A stretch of DNA of 64,000 bases from Cruorifilaria tuberocauda (GCA_013365365.1 JABVXU010000027.1:124001-188000), one strand, 5' to 3'. Shown: positions 11,418 through 25,251, numbered from the stretch's first letter. Made by a program: numbers and translations. Notes: a model not told the origin generated them from the sequence alone.

Positions 11418-14400
11418 TCAAGAAATGCTTTCTGCTTTGGTCTTATCATTTGTGAAAAACAGTTCCATAACACCAAACTGTTGGATGAATCCGAAATGAT
11501 TCCAAGCTTCTTGGAATCGTTCGGATATCAGACGCTGACTGGAAGGATCAACATGCTGAACAATTTGACATGCAAGTATTGTGTTCATTTCACGAAATAA
11601 TGGGACAAGAGCACATGTTGGAAACTGCTTCTTGTATGCACGCACTACCTGTAAAATAGAACTATAACAAGTGTCAAAGCATAGCTTCCAAACAGATTTA
11701 TGAACCTAAAATTTCCCGCCATGAAATACTTCAAAATGAAATAAAATAGCTGAAATCAATTACATTAAAACTCGCCAAACTGTAGAACATTTCTACATTA
11801 AGTAAGGAATTGTGTGGACCAAGGAACCTATGTTATTAGCAAATTATTAATAATGTTATAAGTATTTTAAATCTTGATAAGTCCGAGTCAGAGATTTTCC
11901 CTTGATGATAAAACCAATTAATTCCATTTTATCCAACGACACTAATACCAATTAATAATAGTTTAATATTTGAATAAGACCTTATTGACATGATCCAAAA
12001 CATCTTCACGTGGCAGAACATTTAGCACCACAATTCCTGGAAGATGATGAAAATTTTCAAAAAGTAGGTCTTTTATTCGATTAAACATAACTTTATAGAA
12101 ATGCGAATAATATATTTACCTACCCACACAAAGAATAAAGTAAAATACCTGTAGGTTCCAGAATTTTCTTCAAATTTTCTATAAAATTTGGGCTGATGAA
12201 CGATTCAGCAGGACAAGTCACATAGCCAACCTCATCACACACATCGATAAGCACAATATCAAACAATGCTTCTGAAATCAGTAATGAAAACTGACGCAAG
12301 TTGAGGAATGCTACTACATTTGTGACTTAAGACAGTGCTTGCATCAAGTACCTATACGAATTCAATACCGACACAGTCCTAATTCAGCTTTCAGAATTTT
12401 AAGAAATAATTACTCTTAGCTGCTGCTTTTTCGACAAATTTCACATCGTCCATCATAACAATCTCGATTTTCTCATGCTTTTTTTCCAGTCCGAACCACC
12501 GCCAAGCAAGATCAATAATCACTTGATCCAATTCGACAACTGTTATTGCCATCTATAATGAACTAGGAAATCGAAGTTCCTCAAACACTGATAACTTTTT
12601 CTTCCTCTTGCGCATAGATGACAACCTCTCAAATGCTACAGCGTCCACTGTTTGGAAGAATAAATCAATATCACATGAAAAAGAGACAAAACAGTTCCAT
12701 ACTGATTTCCGTGATTTTATCTCATTGAAGTTTTTAACTATTAAAGAATCATAATAGGTCCAATACATAAACTAATCACCTTCAGTGGTTCTGACAATGC
12801 ATCTATAAAATGTCCGAAAAAGCGACCTTCGGAAAATGATTTGTCAGAAACATATTCATGCTGCCACCGCCAAGACCGAATATCAAAACATTCGCTGCCA
12901 AGTTGGCGTAATTCGAGAGTGCCAACGCAGCAGCGCCAAATGGTAGAGTTAGCATAACTGCTACATACTGCCTATGGATATATGTATGATTCACCTTCCA
13001 GAATCGTGAATCCGATTCCTTGGACTTGAGACCTGAATTAGGATAAAGGACATGGTTTAGTAATAAAGGAATAAATTTAAAAATATAAATGAATTTGGAT
13101 GAAATGTTCGATTTATCTTAAATTCTACTAACGTAGTTTCTACAAATCTAAATCTCAAAAAAAGCGGTTGCGGTAATACGATTTATTATGTTATAAATTA
13201 GCAACTACAATCCACAGAAGATCAATAGCTAAGAAAAATTTTAAGTTCTCTTCAAAAGAACCTGTAGGTGGGATGAGGCGAACAACAGTTTCATGTTTCT
13301 TTGGAACATTTCGCATTATCAAAAAGCGATTAACATCACCTCTGAAATAACTCATTTATTTTGATTGAATTAGCTTAAGTCAACTTAATACAAATCATTA
13401 AGTTCAAAGTATGCGATTTCATTATATTCTTTTAATTTAGATCGAATTTTTTCTTAGTCCTGAAGAAAATTAGCTTGAGTTTGCTAAAGAAACTCAATAG
13501 CAAATGATTTTCACACCAGTTTCATGCTTTCCTAAGTTAACTTTTCATAAAAAAGTTAAAGAGATTTCATAAGTTTATTGAAGCAATCCAATTATCGAAT
13601 TTCCAGATCCTTTTATTGACTAACATATAAGAAATACAAAAAAACTTACGTAAAAATATCGACAGCATCATAAACAGTATAGCAATCCTTTTTCATATCG
13701 GAACAAGGCCGTGATTCAATCAGATAACGAACTTGCTGACCTTGAATGGCGGCTATCCCATAACTTCGATCTTCCACAAATACTACCCATTTTAGTGACA
13801 AATAATACAAAACCTTAAATGGCATACAACAGAAACTTAATATCTTTCATATCTCTTAGCTGATTCCTTAGTTAAATTAAAATTAACTCTTTTGACGGCT
13901 TTTATTCCACAACAGGAAAATTTTCTACTATGTTGAGAAGCATCACATTATGTAGGATATATAAAAAGTTGTAGTTCTTCATAAAGTGTGTAACTCCTCA
14001 TAAAATCTTAGCACACACTTTATTGTGTGGTTTATTTTTTTGGTAAACAAAGTCAGAAAAAATTTTCAACAGTATCACAAACGAATTAGAACTAAAGATA
14101 CTAAAGATGACTAATCTATGCAACTACTGTTGTAAATTTAGAACGGTTTAAAACTTTCTTTTGTTCACAGTAACAGTTATATGTACAGCATATAAGTAAA
14201 TGTAAATGAGCGGACATTTACTACATGTAAAATTTAACTGAATCAGAGGACCGAATTTCTGTATCAAGGGATGAATGATCTCTCTTCGAAAAACAAACCT
14301 TGAATTAATCATCAATAAAATGGAAAGGAAGTTTATCATTTATTACTTTAAAAGCGTATATAAATGCAAAATTCCATGCAGACAGCAGAAATGATCAATC

Positions 14401-14627
14401 CTTCTTAATCCTCGAGAGTGAGGAATTTCATAGAAAATATCAAAAAAATGATATACCGCTGTGACAGAAGCGCCAAGTATGATAATTATCTTGAATGTTG
14501 GAAGCATATGACGAGAGATACCTATCTGTACAGACAATCGCCATAATAGATTTATTATTAAACACGATGCTTTACCATTCTCCTTATTTCTTTCATCCTT
14601 CAATTCTCCCACCGTCGTAGGAAGCAT
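11418..14627 (-). CDS. membrane-anchored SAM-dependent methyltransferase, spermidine-synthase-like (METTL13 C-terminal type)
   Basis: Eight exons: 14627-14457, 13813-13650, 13341-13262, 13032-12827, 12552-12414, 12271-12149, 12036-11981 and 11648-11418; frames join and give 389 aa. The first ATG lies 3 nt after a TTATTTCAG acceptor, a typical trans-splice start. An internal ATG at residue 41 (14507) would start the protein just before a hydrophobic helix (FKIIIILGASVTAVLYYL), a likely signal anchor. Residues about 170-340 form a class I methyltransferase fold: motif I VLIFGLGGGSMNMF, the acidic end of beta-2 VVELDQ, then DLAWRWFGL, LFDIVLIDVCD and GIVVLNVL. This order resembles the C-terminal half of METTL13 and spermidine synthases. 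The N-terminal methyltransferase domain of METTL13 is missing. The substrate is unknown. The exon 4 donor is an unusual GTCGCT. Confidence 0.75.
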
Positions 14628-14632
14628 TACCT
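14628..14632 (-). promoter_or_regulatory. probable spliced-leader acceptor of the methyltransferase gene
   Basis: On the minus strand TTATTTCAG is followed by GTA and then the ATG. A strong acceptor with no upstream coding exon in frame, 3 nt before the start, is the usual sign of trans-splicing in nematodes. An internal 5'-UTR intron is the alternative. Confidence 0.5.
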
Positions 14633-14937
14633 GAAATAATTTCTGCTCTCAAATTCCATTTTCAATGTTTTGTTTCTGAATTATGCCTTAATCAAACGAA
14701 AAATTAGTCGTACAAAGGTAAAAAACGAACTTCATAACATGCATTACAGAAGTTTGCATGATTTAAATTCATTAAATACATCCTAAACTCATTAAATTAC
14801 AGCTTAAATTTTGATCTAAAGCTAGATGGAATTTCAAATGATCCAATACTTCCAATCACTTCAGCCATCATCAGATAACAAACAATTCAAAGATCGCAGT
14901 TAGCAGAAGTATGTCTTGTGAGAAATGTTGGAAGCAG

Positions 14938-15320
14938 TTAGACGATAGAGATCGAAATCAACGAAATTTTATGATAGAGAAGAAAGAGTAGCAGGGATTC
15001 ATCGGGAATTTTAAATAGTGCTACTGATGTAACTTGAGAAATTGCTAATATTGACATAACTAATGATAGAGTAACTAGATTGATGAGACATTGTTCATTG
15101 GAAAGATTCTGAGAATGAGTAAGATAGTATGGAAGAGATGAGGATACAAAGATTGAGAGTGTAGTGACTGTGATTGAAAGAGACAGTACAATGTGGGTTC
15201 GTTTGGAAATCGTAAACCGGATACGGAATGTGTAATAGGTCAATTTCCGATAGAAAGTTTTCTTCCATTTAATCAATCGGTCATTTTTGATATCGCAATT
15301 CGGATTGTTCTGTAAATGCT
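14938..15320 (-). CDS. possible hydrophobic exon, unrecognised
   Basis: An open frame follows a TTTACAG acceptor at about 15314 on the minus strand and runs 120-odd codons to a stop at 14938. It has no ATG near its start, so it would need an upstream exon, which I could not find. It starts with NNPNCDIKNDRLIKWKK and contains two hydrophobic stretches (SITVTTLSIFVSSSLPYYL and LVTLSLVMSILAISQV). It lies about 310 nt upstream of the methyltransferase on the same strand, a spacing seen in nematode operons. Its pyrimidine-rich codons could equally be chance. I do not recognise any family. Confidence 0.25.
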
Positions 15321-16638
15321 TAAATAGAATTCCACTTCCTGCAGCTTATAAAAGCATATTGATTTCAATTAAATCATCTATCGTTCTATTTGTAATTTTT
15401 ATTAGTTCAAATTAAATTTTAAATTGAGATGAATAAAAAAAATCTTTGAATAAAAAAACTAAACCAGTTACTAATTTAATTACCAATTTGATTGAATCAT
15501 TGAGAAATTAATTGAATTTGCAATGCCCATAATAATCACTGATAGCAGCTAGTACTTTAGTATTTTTAGTTTGAAAGTTTCCCGAATTCTCGAAAAGTTT
15601 AATTTGTTTCTTTTGCTGAAAGTTTATTCATTGACTTCTTTTTTCCACTTGGAAAATGAAGAGAGGAAGAAGAGAAAAGGTTTTGTTGGTATGCTCCGAT
15701 CAGAACAGCCGGCTTAAAATATTTAAAGCACAGGGGAAGGAGAATGGAATTGCACTTTTTAATGAAATTTTGAGTACATACATGCAGGCGAAAAACACTC
15801 CCATGAATTTGAATATGTTGATAAGCAAGTGTTAGTGGTAAAAGTCCGCCAAGCTATACCTTCACAAGCTATCTCTTCTTTTATCACTCTCTTCAAACTG
15901 TTTCTCTCACTAAATTTTTGCTAATTTTAGATAAAAATAATGAAATTACCATATTGTTATATGTTATTTAGATCAGTTATTGCTTTCTATGTACAATCAG
16001 CAAACTTCATTGGATTTTTTGTCAAATCAAAGTTAAATTTTGTTAAAACGAATGATCGGTTTTTCATTCAAACTTATCAGACGGGGAGATGGAAATTTTG
16101 GACAAGTCAACTGTTGACAGTTATCAACAATCATTCCAATTTGCTTAATTTTTAAAATGGTTTGAATTAATTTGTTTGAACGAAGGATAATATCTTTCGA
16201 TAAATTTAATTTCTCTTTAATTAAAGATATTCTAACTGGTTTAAGGAAACTTTAAAGAACTTTATAATGCCATTTTTTGTTTTCATTTGAAATTTGATTT
16301 TACCATAACGACAAGTTGCATGCACCTTTTTCCATTTTTTTTTCAGCAATCGATTTAGAATTTGATGTTTGACAGATATAATGAAATAGGCAAGCGAATT
16401 ATTGTAATGTTGTTGATGACAAGTATGAGCGCACAGGTAGGATGATTGCTTTCTACCAATTTCTACAACTCACCGCGGGCAGTTTTCGGGATGCCTACTT
16501 GCCACCCTTTAATGCATCCTTTACTCTTTCTTACTTTTCTCTACAAATTTCACTTTTTCCTTCATACTTCATTAATTTATATTCTTTTTGAATCGTTTGC
16601 CGTAGTTAATGAAGTAATGTGTATATGCATGTGCGTAT

Positions 16639-16656
16639 GTGTGTGTGTGTGTGTGT
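16639..16656. repeat. (TG)n microsatellite
   Basis: An uninterrupted run of alternating T and G, preceded by an imperfect ATGTGCGTATG stretch. Confidence 0.9.
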
Positions 16657-18320
16657 TCAGTGGTGTGATGTGAAAACGCAGAAGGAAGAGAGAAAAGAAA
16701 TTGTTGGATATGAAATTGCTGTATTTAATGCTTCAAACTAGAATCTACCAAAAATTATTTATCTTGTGGACATATATGATAATTTGTATCACTTCTATCA
16801 ATGATAAGTATGTTTTAGGTATATCGTTAATTAACATTGAAGTTTGATTGGAAAGTTTTTTATTAATTTTGTTATTGAATTTCCTTATCAATTTATTATC
16901 TTCTATTTCGCTATTTATAATAAAGTTTACATAATTATGGTATTATTTAGAATGTTTCCTAAGAAACTCAATTATTATTTGTATCATTACCAGTAAATGG
17001 TGAAATGAGTGAGTTCATGCCTTTAACTTATTTTAAGATGAAGAATCCAATTTAGTCTCTGATATAATTCGATTTGAACTCTCTCAAAAATGAAATATTT
17101 AATGAATAATGAAGAAAAAAGTTTCCAGAAGGTTTTAAAATGATAAAATTTTTTGCTCATCAAGATGATACTATGCTTGTACTGGAAAAAGCCATCGTTT
17201 CTCTCATGAAAGCATTTGTTGACTGTTTTCTTCATCCCACCTATTGCTAATTTATTTTTGCATTTCTGCATTTTCTTTAATTCATCCGTCTCTTTTGAAA
17301 TACAAATTTTGTTAAAAATGAGCGCTAAATGCATTTCATTTTCCTCCCTTGTGAATTAATTTAAATTTCTTTTGTTAGTTTGAAATCTTTCATATTACTT
17401 TGAAGCACTCCGTAAAATAGCTATACATTATATATTCAGATTTATTTATATTTTTTTCAACATACTAAACTTTGATTTCTTAGCATACATTTTAATTCAT
17501 CGTAATCGATCAACAAGAAAAGATACATTGTTATGATAAATTCTCAGAAAGATAACTTTTCTTCGAGTTAGACTAAAAGATAAAGTGATATATTTAGAAA
17601 TAATAGAAGAGCTATTATATCTTTCTTTTTCATATTATAAAAATTATTGCATTACATCTTAGACTTTTTTAGACTTTAATACAAATTAAATAAAAAACAA
17701 ATATCCCTAGAAGTTCGATGAATAAAATTGAAATTTTGTTCGATCACTGAAGCATCGAATAAATAATTGGATGAATGTATTGAACAGTTGGCGATCAAAT
17801 TAGAAAAATAGGAAAAAAAGTAGAAAACATCTTCAGAGCTTCGATTTGCAATAATTTCAAATTTTGCAGTTGCGTGTTATACGTGTTGCACGGAAATCAT
17901 GAAGAGAAGTAAGTTATATTTCCTTTCTTTCGTCATAGTTTAGCATTACTCATTCAAAATTTCCCAATTAATTCCATTGTAATTTTTGAAATGAAATTAA
18001 TGAATAAAATTCTAAAAAATCTATTATAATGATATATTACAGCTTTTAACATTCATTTTATTTTCATTTCAGTGAAAGATTTTATTTCAAAAAAAAAACT
18101 TGTTCATTAAATCTTGCAATTTTATCAATTAAAAAAAAAAGTATTCGTATATTTATTTGGTAACGAAAGAATTAGAGTCGAAAGTGCCAAATGCATTCCC
18201 ATTTAAAAATCATTTATAAACGTGTACATACGTGCATGTATCGACACGTCCCCTCCGCTTCGTATTCCGTCGGGAACAACTCTTTCTCCCATTACATTTT
18301 CCGAAACGTTCTCCTCTCCC

Positions 18321-18338
18321 TCTTCCTCTCTTGCTCTT

Positions 18339-18370
<32 letters not shown>

Positions 18371-18498
18371 TCTCTTTCTCCCTCTCTTTCTCTCTCTCTC
18401 TTTCTCTCTCTCTCTTTCTCTCTCTCTCTTTCTCTCTCTCTCTTTCTCTCTCTCTCTTTCTCTCTCTCTCTTTCTCTCTCTCTCCTTCTCTTTCTCGT
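18321..18498. repeat. pyrimidine minisatellite, 14-bp unit
   Basis: This is an almost pure C/T tract. The TTT triplets are spaced regularly (18429, 18443, 18457, 18471), so the unit is TTTCTCTCTCTCTC rather than a plain (CT)n. All three frames stay open on both strands, which produces spurious Ser/Leu/Phe and Arg/Glu-rich open frames. Confidence 0.9.
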
Positions 18499-19250
18499 TT
18501 TCTATTTTTCTTATTGAGAATAAAAAAAATTTGCATAAAATTACAATACGCAAAAATGGCAATTGCGTTTCCATTTGATACTTCCTTGGGATAATTAATC
18601 CAATTATTGTGAAAATTTTTTCGAAATTTATTCTAAAATTTGACATGTCATTATTAATTTATCAAGACAAGAGAAAGATGAAAATAGTTTAAAGTGTTGT
18701 GTAGAAAAAAATTGCTCTTTTCATCATCTATTCTTCTCAAATGAGAGTAAGGTAAACTTTTACCTTTATAACATTATTGAAATAATGGAGAATTAAGGGA
18801 AGAGTAATATAAGAAGTCAAGTAAAAAAGCAAAAATAAATAAGCACATTAGAAGTAACATATTAATTTATTTGGACAATGTTGTTGATCATTAGTTTATT
18901 ATTTAATCAATCGATCAACCGTCGAATATTACAAGAGATGAAAATTATCAGATTTTTTATTGCTTAAAATCCTTATCCTAATGAATGATGAAATGGTCCC
19001 CAAAGAATAACCATTTTCTACTTCTTCCACCTGCATGCTATTTTTAATTAGAATTGTACTCGGCATGCAAATGGAAGCTGAGTGGAATGTATTATGTGAG
19101 GTTTCTATTCTATCGTTATCGTTATCATTCGTCCTTATAGATAAACCAACACAGGGTTGTCCTCATCATTATTATTATTATTTTTTGAAATTGTTCCAAT
19201 GAAACCTATCAGAGCAATCATTTATGGATGAAGCATTATTTTCACTGTTT

Positions 19251-19278
19251 CCTTCTCTTCTCTCTCTCTCTCTCTCTC
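19251..19278. repeat. (CT)n microsatellite
   Basis: A run of CT dinucleotides following a short TTCTCTT start. Confidence 0.9.
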
Positions 19279-19781
19279 ATCTGGTGTATGAAGAAATTTA
19301 AATGTTTGTTGGAAATTGGAATGATATATTTAATTTGATTACGATTCCTAATTTCATTCATTTCTGCCAAATAGATCAATGCATTACAAGGGTCATTAGG
19401 TGACCTTTAACCTATTTCAATATTATCAAATAAGACAACGCCAAGTTTATGCTAATTGATAAGTGTGAAAAATACAAAGTATTGCTTATCTCTTATCTCA
19501 TCAGGAATTTTGAAACAGTCAAAGATTCATCGAAGGAAGCAATTCAAAGAATTAAACCTTAACTATTAACAGTCTGAAGTACTTGAATACGTTTTCAACA
19601 TGCTTCTGATAATTTTTTCATCAATCAATTTAAAAGATTTCACTTCAATGATGTTAAATTTATTGTGTTACCGCTTGAAGTGTCCTTCTATCGATCAATC
19701 GTCGGCTTAATATTTGCAGAATTGTACGTTGCCTAATGCGATAGTGTCGAGAATAAAATGCATCGGAAAAATGGAAACACA

Positions 19782-19816
19782 CTCTCTCTCTCTCCTTCTC
19801 TCTCTCTCTCTTTCTC
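19782..19816. repeat. (CT)n microsatellite, interrupted
   Basis: CT repeats interrupted by CCTT and TTT, in the same strand orientation as the tracts at 18.3 and 19.25 kb. Confidence 0.9.
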
Positions 19817-21875
19817 ATATAGAGAGCTTTTTAAGCTCAATAATGGCCCTTTTATTCTAATTCAAAAGTTTGCCATCTTTTTGCAGAGATTTACATCGCA
19901 TATTTGATGGGAAAGCAGAATCATGAAAAAAGAGGTAAGAAGTACAGATAAATCAATTCTCTATATCAAAAATGTTAGTTTGAAATTTGAGAAATTATTA
20001 TCAAGTTGCAAAATTGCAAGCAAAGATTGAAATTATTTTATTCGAACTGTCTGATTTAAATTTGATCAATTTAATTTCATTTGTATTCTCTAGGAAATAG
20101 AGATAAATATTGAAGATCTCTTTTTTCATCCTAATATTATTGTTGGTGATTCATTTAGCTCTCATTCCGATCCTTCTCAACTCATCTAATAAAGAATGCT
20201 AATTCATTTCTGCTTAATCATCAATTATGAGCCGATCACTTTATCTTTTATCATTTTAAAGCTTACTCTAAAGCATTAAAATTACTGCAACTGTTCTTCT
20301 CATCTAAAACATTTCATAGGCAGCAGGAAAATTTGGTTATATGAATTGAGTTAAACGTGATCTGTGAACCCTTAACAACAGCCGTTACAGCCAGTCACTT
20401 TCATTTCTCAGTGATGCGAAAAATAATTTTTTTTAACTCTATCACTGGTGATAAAAGTAAACAAAATAATTGATATATTTCATTTTTAATTGACTTGTTG
20501 ATGAATCTTTTCCATTTTGCATAACCATGCATATTCATACACAAACCGATCAATTAGGATGATTTTTGCAAGTAAATGAAATAATTTTTGATTGTATTAA
20601 ACAAAGATTGATCGTGATGTTTATGATATGATAAATCTAATCGATAGAGTACTAATATTTCCTAGTAATTATACTACGAAAGATTGATTTAACTCTTTCA
20701 ATATCATTAATAAATAGCAGAAGTAATGATTGCGCAGCTTGATGAATTGTAAAAATGAATTATAATGATAGTTAAAATTTTTGAATATACTATCAAGTAG
20801 CAATTCAATCCATCATCCATCAGATAAATCTCAGAGATGATTTTACTGGATCAAAAATTATCTTAATGAGCATGTTTTTGTGTAATTTGAAAGTTTCGAA
20901 AGCTGATAAAGACACCAGCTGGCATTAAATTTCATTGCTGAGATTATTTCAAGCGGTTTAATGACTAGTTTTTGTATGGTTATTTTATCGTTTCTTAATG
21001 CAACTTCAAATTTTTTTTCTCTTCCATACTTAAATGATATGATCAATTCGTGTCGGATACATATTTCTAGCGATCATATCGTCTGATTGTTTCTTTATCA
21101 ATCAATAACGATTAAATGATATCACTTTTCTTCCTCATACATCAAAATAAAAATCTCTTCCTTTTCTTCATCCATTCCTCTCTCCAATTGCAATGTTCTC
21201 TTATTTTCTATGCATCTACTCATTTGTGATACTCAATAGAACAAATAGAAATAAATAAGCAAATATGCATAACTATCATTATTCCATTGATTTTGCTAAT
21301 ATCATTGCTTATTTTGACATGAAAAAGAAAATACTTTCTATTGTTTCATCTCATTCAGTGTATCTTTTTTACCATTTATGCGGAAATCTATAATGAAAAC
21401 TTTTTTGTTAATGAAAAAACGAAACAGGTAAATTAGCAATTATCTCTTCCATCTGCGCAACAATCTTTCATTTCATCCCTTCAAATATCATCGATGGCAA
21501 ACTAAAACATTTTTATTCATTCTAGTGTGATAACTTCTCACTTTAACAAAGGCAATAATGTATTTTCATGTGAAATCAACAATGGAACTTATGCAACATT
21601 TGACCTTAGCAGAAGGAGCAAAATATTATCTCAGTTTACAGAAATGATAAAAAATAGTAGAATAATCGTTCTGAAAAAAAAATTATTTCATTCATTCATT
21701 GATAACTTTAAATGTAGTCATTGATGACCTTTCACCTGAAATGTTCAACAAGTACTGGAATGAGTGCAAGAATATTTTTTTATGAATTTTTGAATAAATG
21801 TTAATACATCAATGTAAAATATTGAAGTTGAACCTTGGCTAATAAGCAATGGTGAAAAAAGCTAATGCAATGATG

Positions 21876-21930
21876 AAGGAGAGAAAGAGAGAGAGAGAGA
21901 AAAGGGGGAAGAGAGAGGGAGAGAGAGAGT
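21876..21930. repeat. (GA)n purine tract
   Basis: GA repeats with an AAAGGGGGAA interruption, all purine on the plus strand. Confidence 0.9.
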
Positions 21931-24900
21931 GGGCGGATTTTGTTATAAAATACAACCCTGTCTGATGGAATTTCATTAATTTCCTATTGTCAGCATATTT
22001 GAACAATTCGTTTTCTCTAATAGTACCCGATTTGAATCCGGTATTCTTTCTAACAAATTGGTAAAAACACAAAAATAAAAAAATTGCCATTTTTTAATTT
22101 ACTTCATTTGAATATTTTAGTATACAGAAAAAAATAGTAAAAACTTCTACGTTTGCTTGATAAAAGCTGATTTTCCTTAATTCAATTTAATTCCTTTAAT
22201 GCAATTAAATTTTCATGCTCTTCAATATATGAATGTTTTAGGAAATTATTTGTGAGCTTTTTAATTTTAATTTTCGAAATAAACTAAACTAGAATGATGG
22301 AATTCTAATTAACTCTTATCTTCACCAATACTAAAGCACATTTCTGTTACTGAAAAATAAATAATGAAAAAGGAAGAGATGAATGAATGATATAGCTATA
22401 CAGAATAAAATTTCGGCATATTAGCTAACCAGATATCAGGAAAGGAATAAAGAGAGTAATACGGTAGCATATAAAAAAGATTCATTTTAATTTTTAGGTA
22501 GTAATGGATATTTCATTTATTTATTTAAAACTGTTGAAGTTAAAAAGAGAAGAAAATTGAACGAACGTTAAGGAATGCTTCAACTGTTCTCATTTGCGAA
22601 ATAGAAAAGTTGGCAGAACAGTAATTCTCTTTAGCTACTTAATGTTTCATTCAATCAAAATTTTTGTATACTTTACGTTTCTTTTTGAGATTCGAAGTTT
22701 AAATATGAGCTTGTTAGAGATATTTGCTTTCCTTCAATTAGGACGATTATTTGATGCAAAAATCCCGGGAATGTCTGTGTATCGTCATGATATAAATATA
22801 TGTATGCACACTTATAAATATGTGTGCACCCACATGAATAGCTCAAAATTTTCCGCAAGGAAGTCGTAAAGCAAGCGATTTTCTTCCATGAATAACCAAA
22901 CTTGCTTTTCTTGATTTGTTAAAAAAGCATGGCTAAAATCCCGGACTTTTCATTCACCCATTCATCCGTTCGTCCAACTGTTTATAATTCATTCAGCTAT
23001 TTAGCTATATCATACTAGCTATCACAGTCCTAAGCAACCGACTTGTTTCTTTTCAATTGCTTTACTGAAAGGAAAAAAATGAAATATTTTTCAGCATCAT
23101 CGTTTCTACAATTCTAATATAAAAAGCAACTTTGCACTCTTTTTTTCCTTTCTGTCCTCTTTTTCATCCAATCATAATTGCAATATTATATTTATAAACT
23201 ATTACAGGTATTTATTACTTCTGAAATATTTATTAAATCGTTTGGAATAGCAATGAGGGGATTATATAAGTATTATATTCTGTAAATGTAAATGTGTTGA
23301 TAAAAATGTTATATTCATATTTTGAACAATTAATCAACAAGTACGGAATGTAATTGTATGCATGCATTATGAATAATCTCTTCCATTGATTATAAGCGAA
23401 TAAAATTATCCGTCAACTTCTAAATTTAAATCGTTTTTAACGAATGACAAAAGTTTTTGTCAGCGATTAATCCGGATAAATCAATCGCTCGGATCAATAT
23501 GTATTCATTGCTGTTTATTGCCGTGCAGATATTAATCGTTCTAGTGAATAAGCTATATTATCAGTTCGGTTCATAAGCATTCATGTATATGTAAAGTTCA
23601 GAATTTCCATAACCTAATGTTATGGATTTAGGAAAAGTACATTTGTCATTCCATGTTAATAGGCTTGAAAAAAAGAATTGATTCAAAAGTAACAAAAGTT
23701 AAGGAAGGTATCATTTCCAAAGAACGTCACTCTTAATAGCTCCTTCAAATATACGGAATTTTCAAAAGGTCATTTTATTTGTTAACCCCACGTGTAATTG
23801 CAAATACTCTCTTTCTTTCGCTCTTTCTCTCTTTTACACTGTTTTCTAATTCTTCGTTTATTTGCGCTAAATTTAGAACTTTTTTCTCTTTTTTGCAATC
23901 CTCCTAGGAATTCATTAATAAAAAAAAGAGAGTGCACTGATCTTTTAAACCATTACTCTCAAAACTTCACTCACATTTTTCATTTTTTCAACAATTATAT
24001 TAATCAGCTTTTCATTAAACAATCCCTAATTATTTTGCTTTTTAAATCAGCGAATATTTTTCTATTTCTCAAAATAAAATGTAATTGTTTTTCATTACAA
24101 TTCATTGATTCTGCTCACCTGTACCTGTACATGTTAAACTTTCTTAATGAATATTTGGTAATTTTTCCATGAGACTCACTACCTTTACCGATTGTAATCG
24201 TTTATTTTCCCCTCCATTTCTTCCATTCCTACAGGCTTTTTTCTCTCTATCCAATGCCATTCAAAAATTCTGGTTTTGCAAATTTTCTAATCAACTATGC
24301 GAAAATTACCGCAGTTGGAATAGCAGCAGCTCTTCTAGCAAGCAACCTGTCCATTTTCATATTATCACAACTGGAATTGTTCGGCCATCATTCATTTATC
24401 ATACCACTACCATTTTTGATTGCGCGCTTACATTTCTTTTATTTTATTTTTTTATTTATTTTTGATGAGAATGTATTTTTAGTTTCATATCACAGATTGA
24501 TAAAGCTTTCTTCTTTATAATCGAACGAGTTCTTCTCTTTTTTAATCTTAAATTTAAATAATGTTTTGAGATAAGAATTACTGATTAAAGATATCCTTGT
24601 TTCTGTGCATTGTTATTGTTATTGTTAGTAGTAAGTTTGCTGCATTTTTCAGAAATTTATGCAAATTAAAATCAAAATATTTCTTGAGCTAAAATCAAAT
24701 TTGCATATAAGAAGATTCTTAGAAATTGGGGAGATTATCTTAAAACATTCTGAAATTATCATGTTTTCCTCTCCTCTCTAAGATAAATTACGTGTAATTC
24801 GATAAAATCAATAAACCATCATTCATTATATTTGCTTAATTAATTAATTAATATCGTTCCCGCTCTTCTTTCTTTTTATCAGTAAAATCTTTTCTCTGCG

Positions 24901-25092
24901 TAACAATTACTAGTTGTTTCTTTCTTTAGAATTATAATTAGAGTAATTATTAAATTAACCATTGTATGTTAGACAATTCTTGACAATTTTAACAAATTAA
25001 AGACAAAAATTCTTTTGTTGATTCACACAAAACAAATTAAAGTTCTCGAGAACAATTGTTGGCATCCATCCACGATATTTACCAAGAACTGA

Positions 25093-25093
25093 T

Positions 25094-25126
<33 letters not shown>

Positions 25127-25167
25127 CACACACACACACACATGCACACATACACATACACACATAC
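25093..25167. repeat. (CA)n microsatellite
   Basis: A long CA run with CG and TA interruptions. A TG-rich tract lies about 85 nt further on, at 25252-25273, so the two can pair as an inverted repeat. Confidence 0.9.
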
Positions 25168-25251
25168 AACAGTTGGATAGAATAATTTGCATATTTAGGT
25201 ACTGCAAGCACTATTTATAGTGATAGTAGCGTATATGTGAATGTATGCATG

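Noticed and set aside
15940..16155. 71-codon frame preceded by CTAATTTTAG and an ATG
   Set aside because: Good leader-like context, but no domain, no hydrophobic or codon signature and no second exon; too weak to call.
18203..18646. Long Ser/Leu/Phe-rich and Arg/Glu-rich open frames on both strands
   Set aside because: They are produced by the C/T minisatellite, which has no stop codon in any frame; there is no start, splice or domain evidence.
23798..24172. 124-codon open frame
   Set aside because: It is built from T-rich low-complexity DNA (Phe, Leu, Ser, Ile) with no supporting splice or homology evidence.
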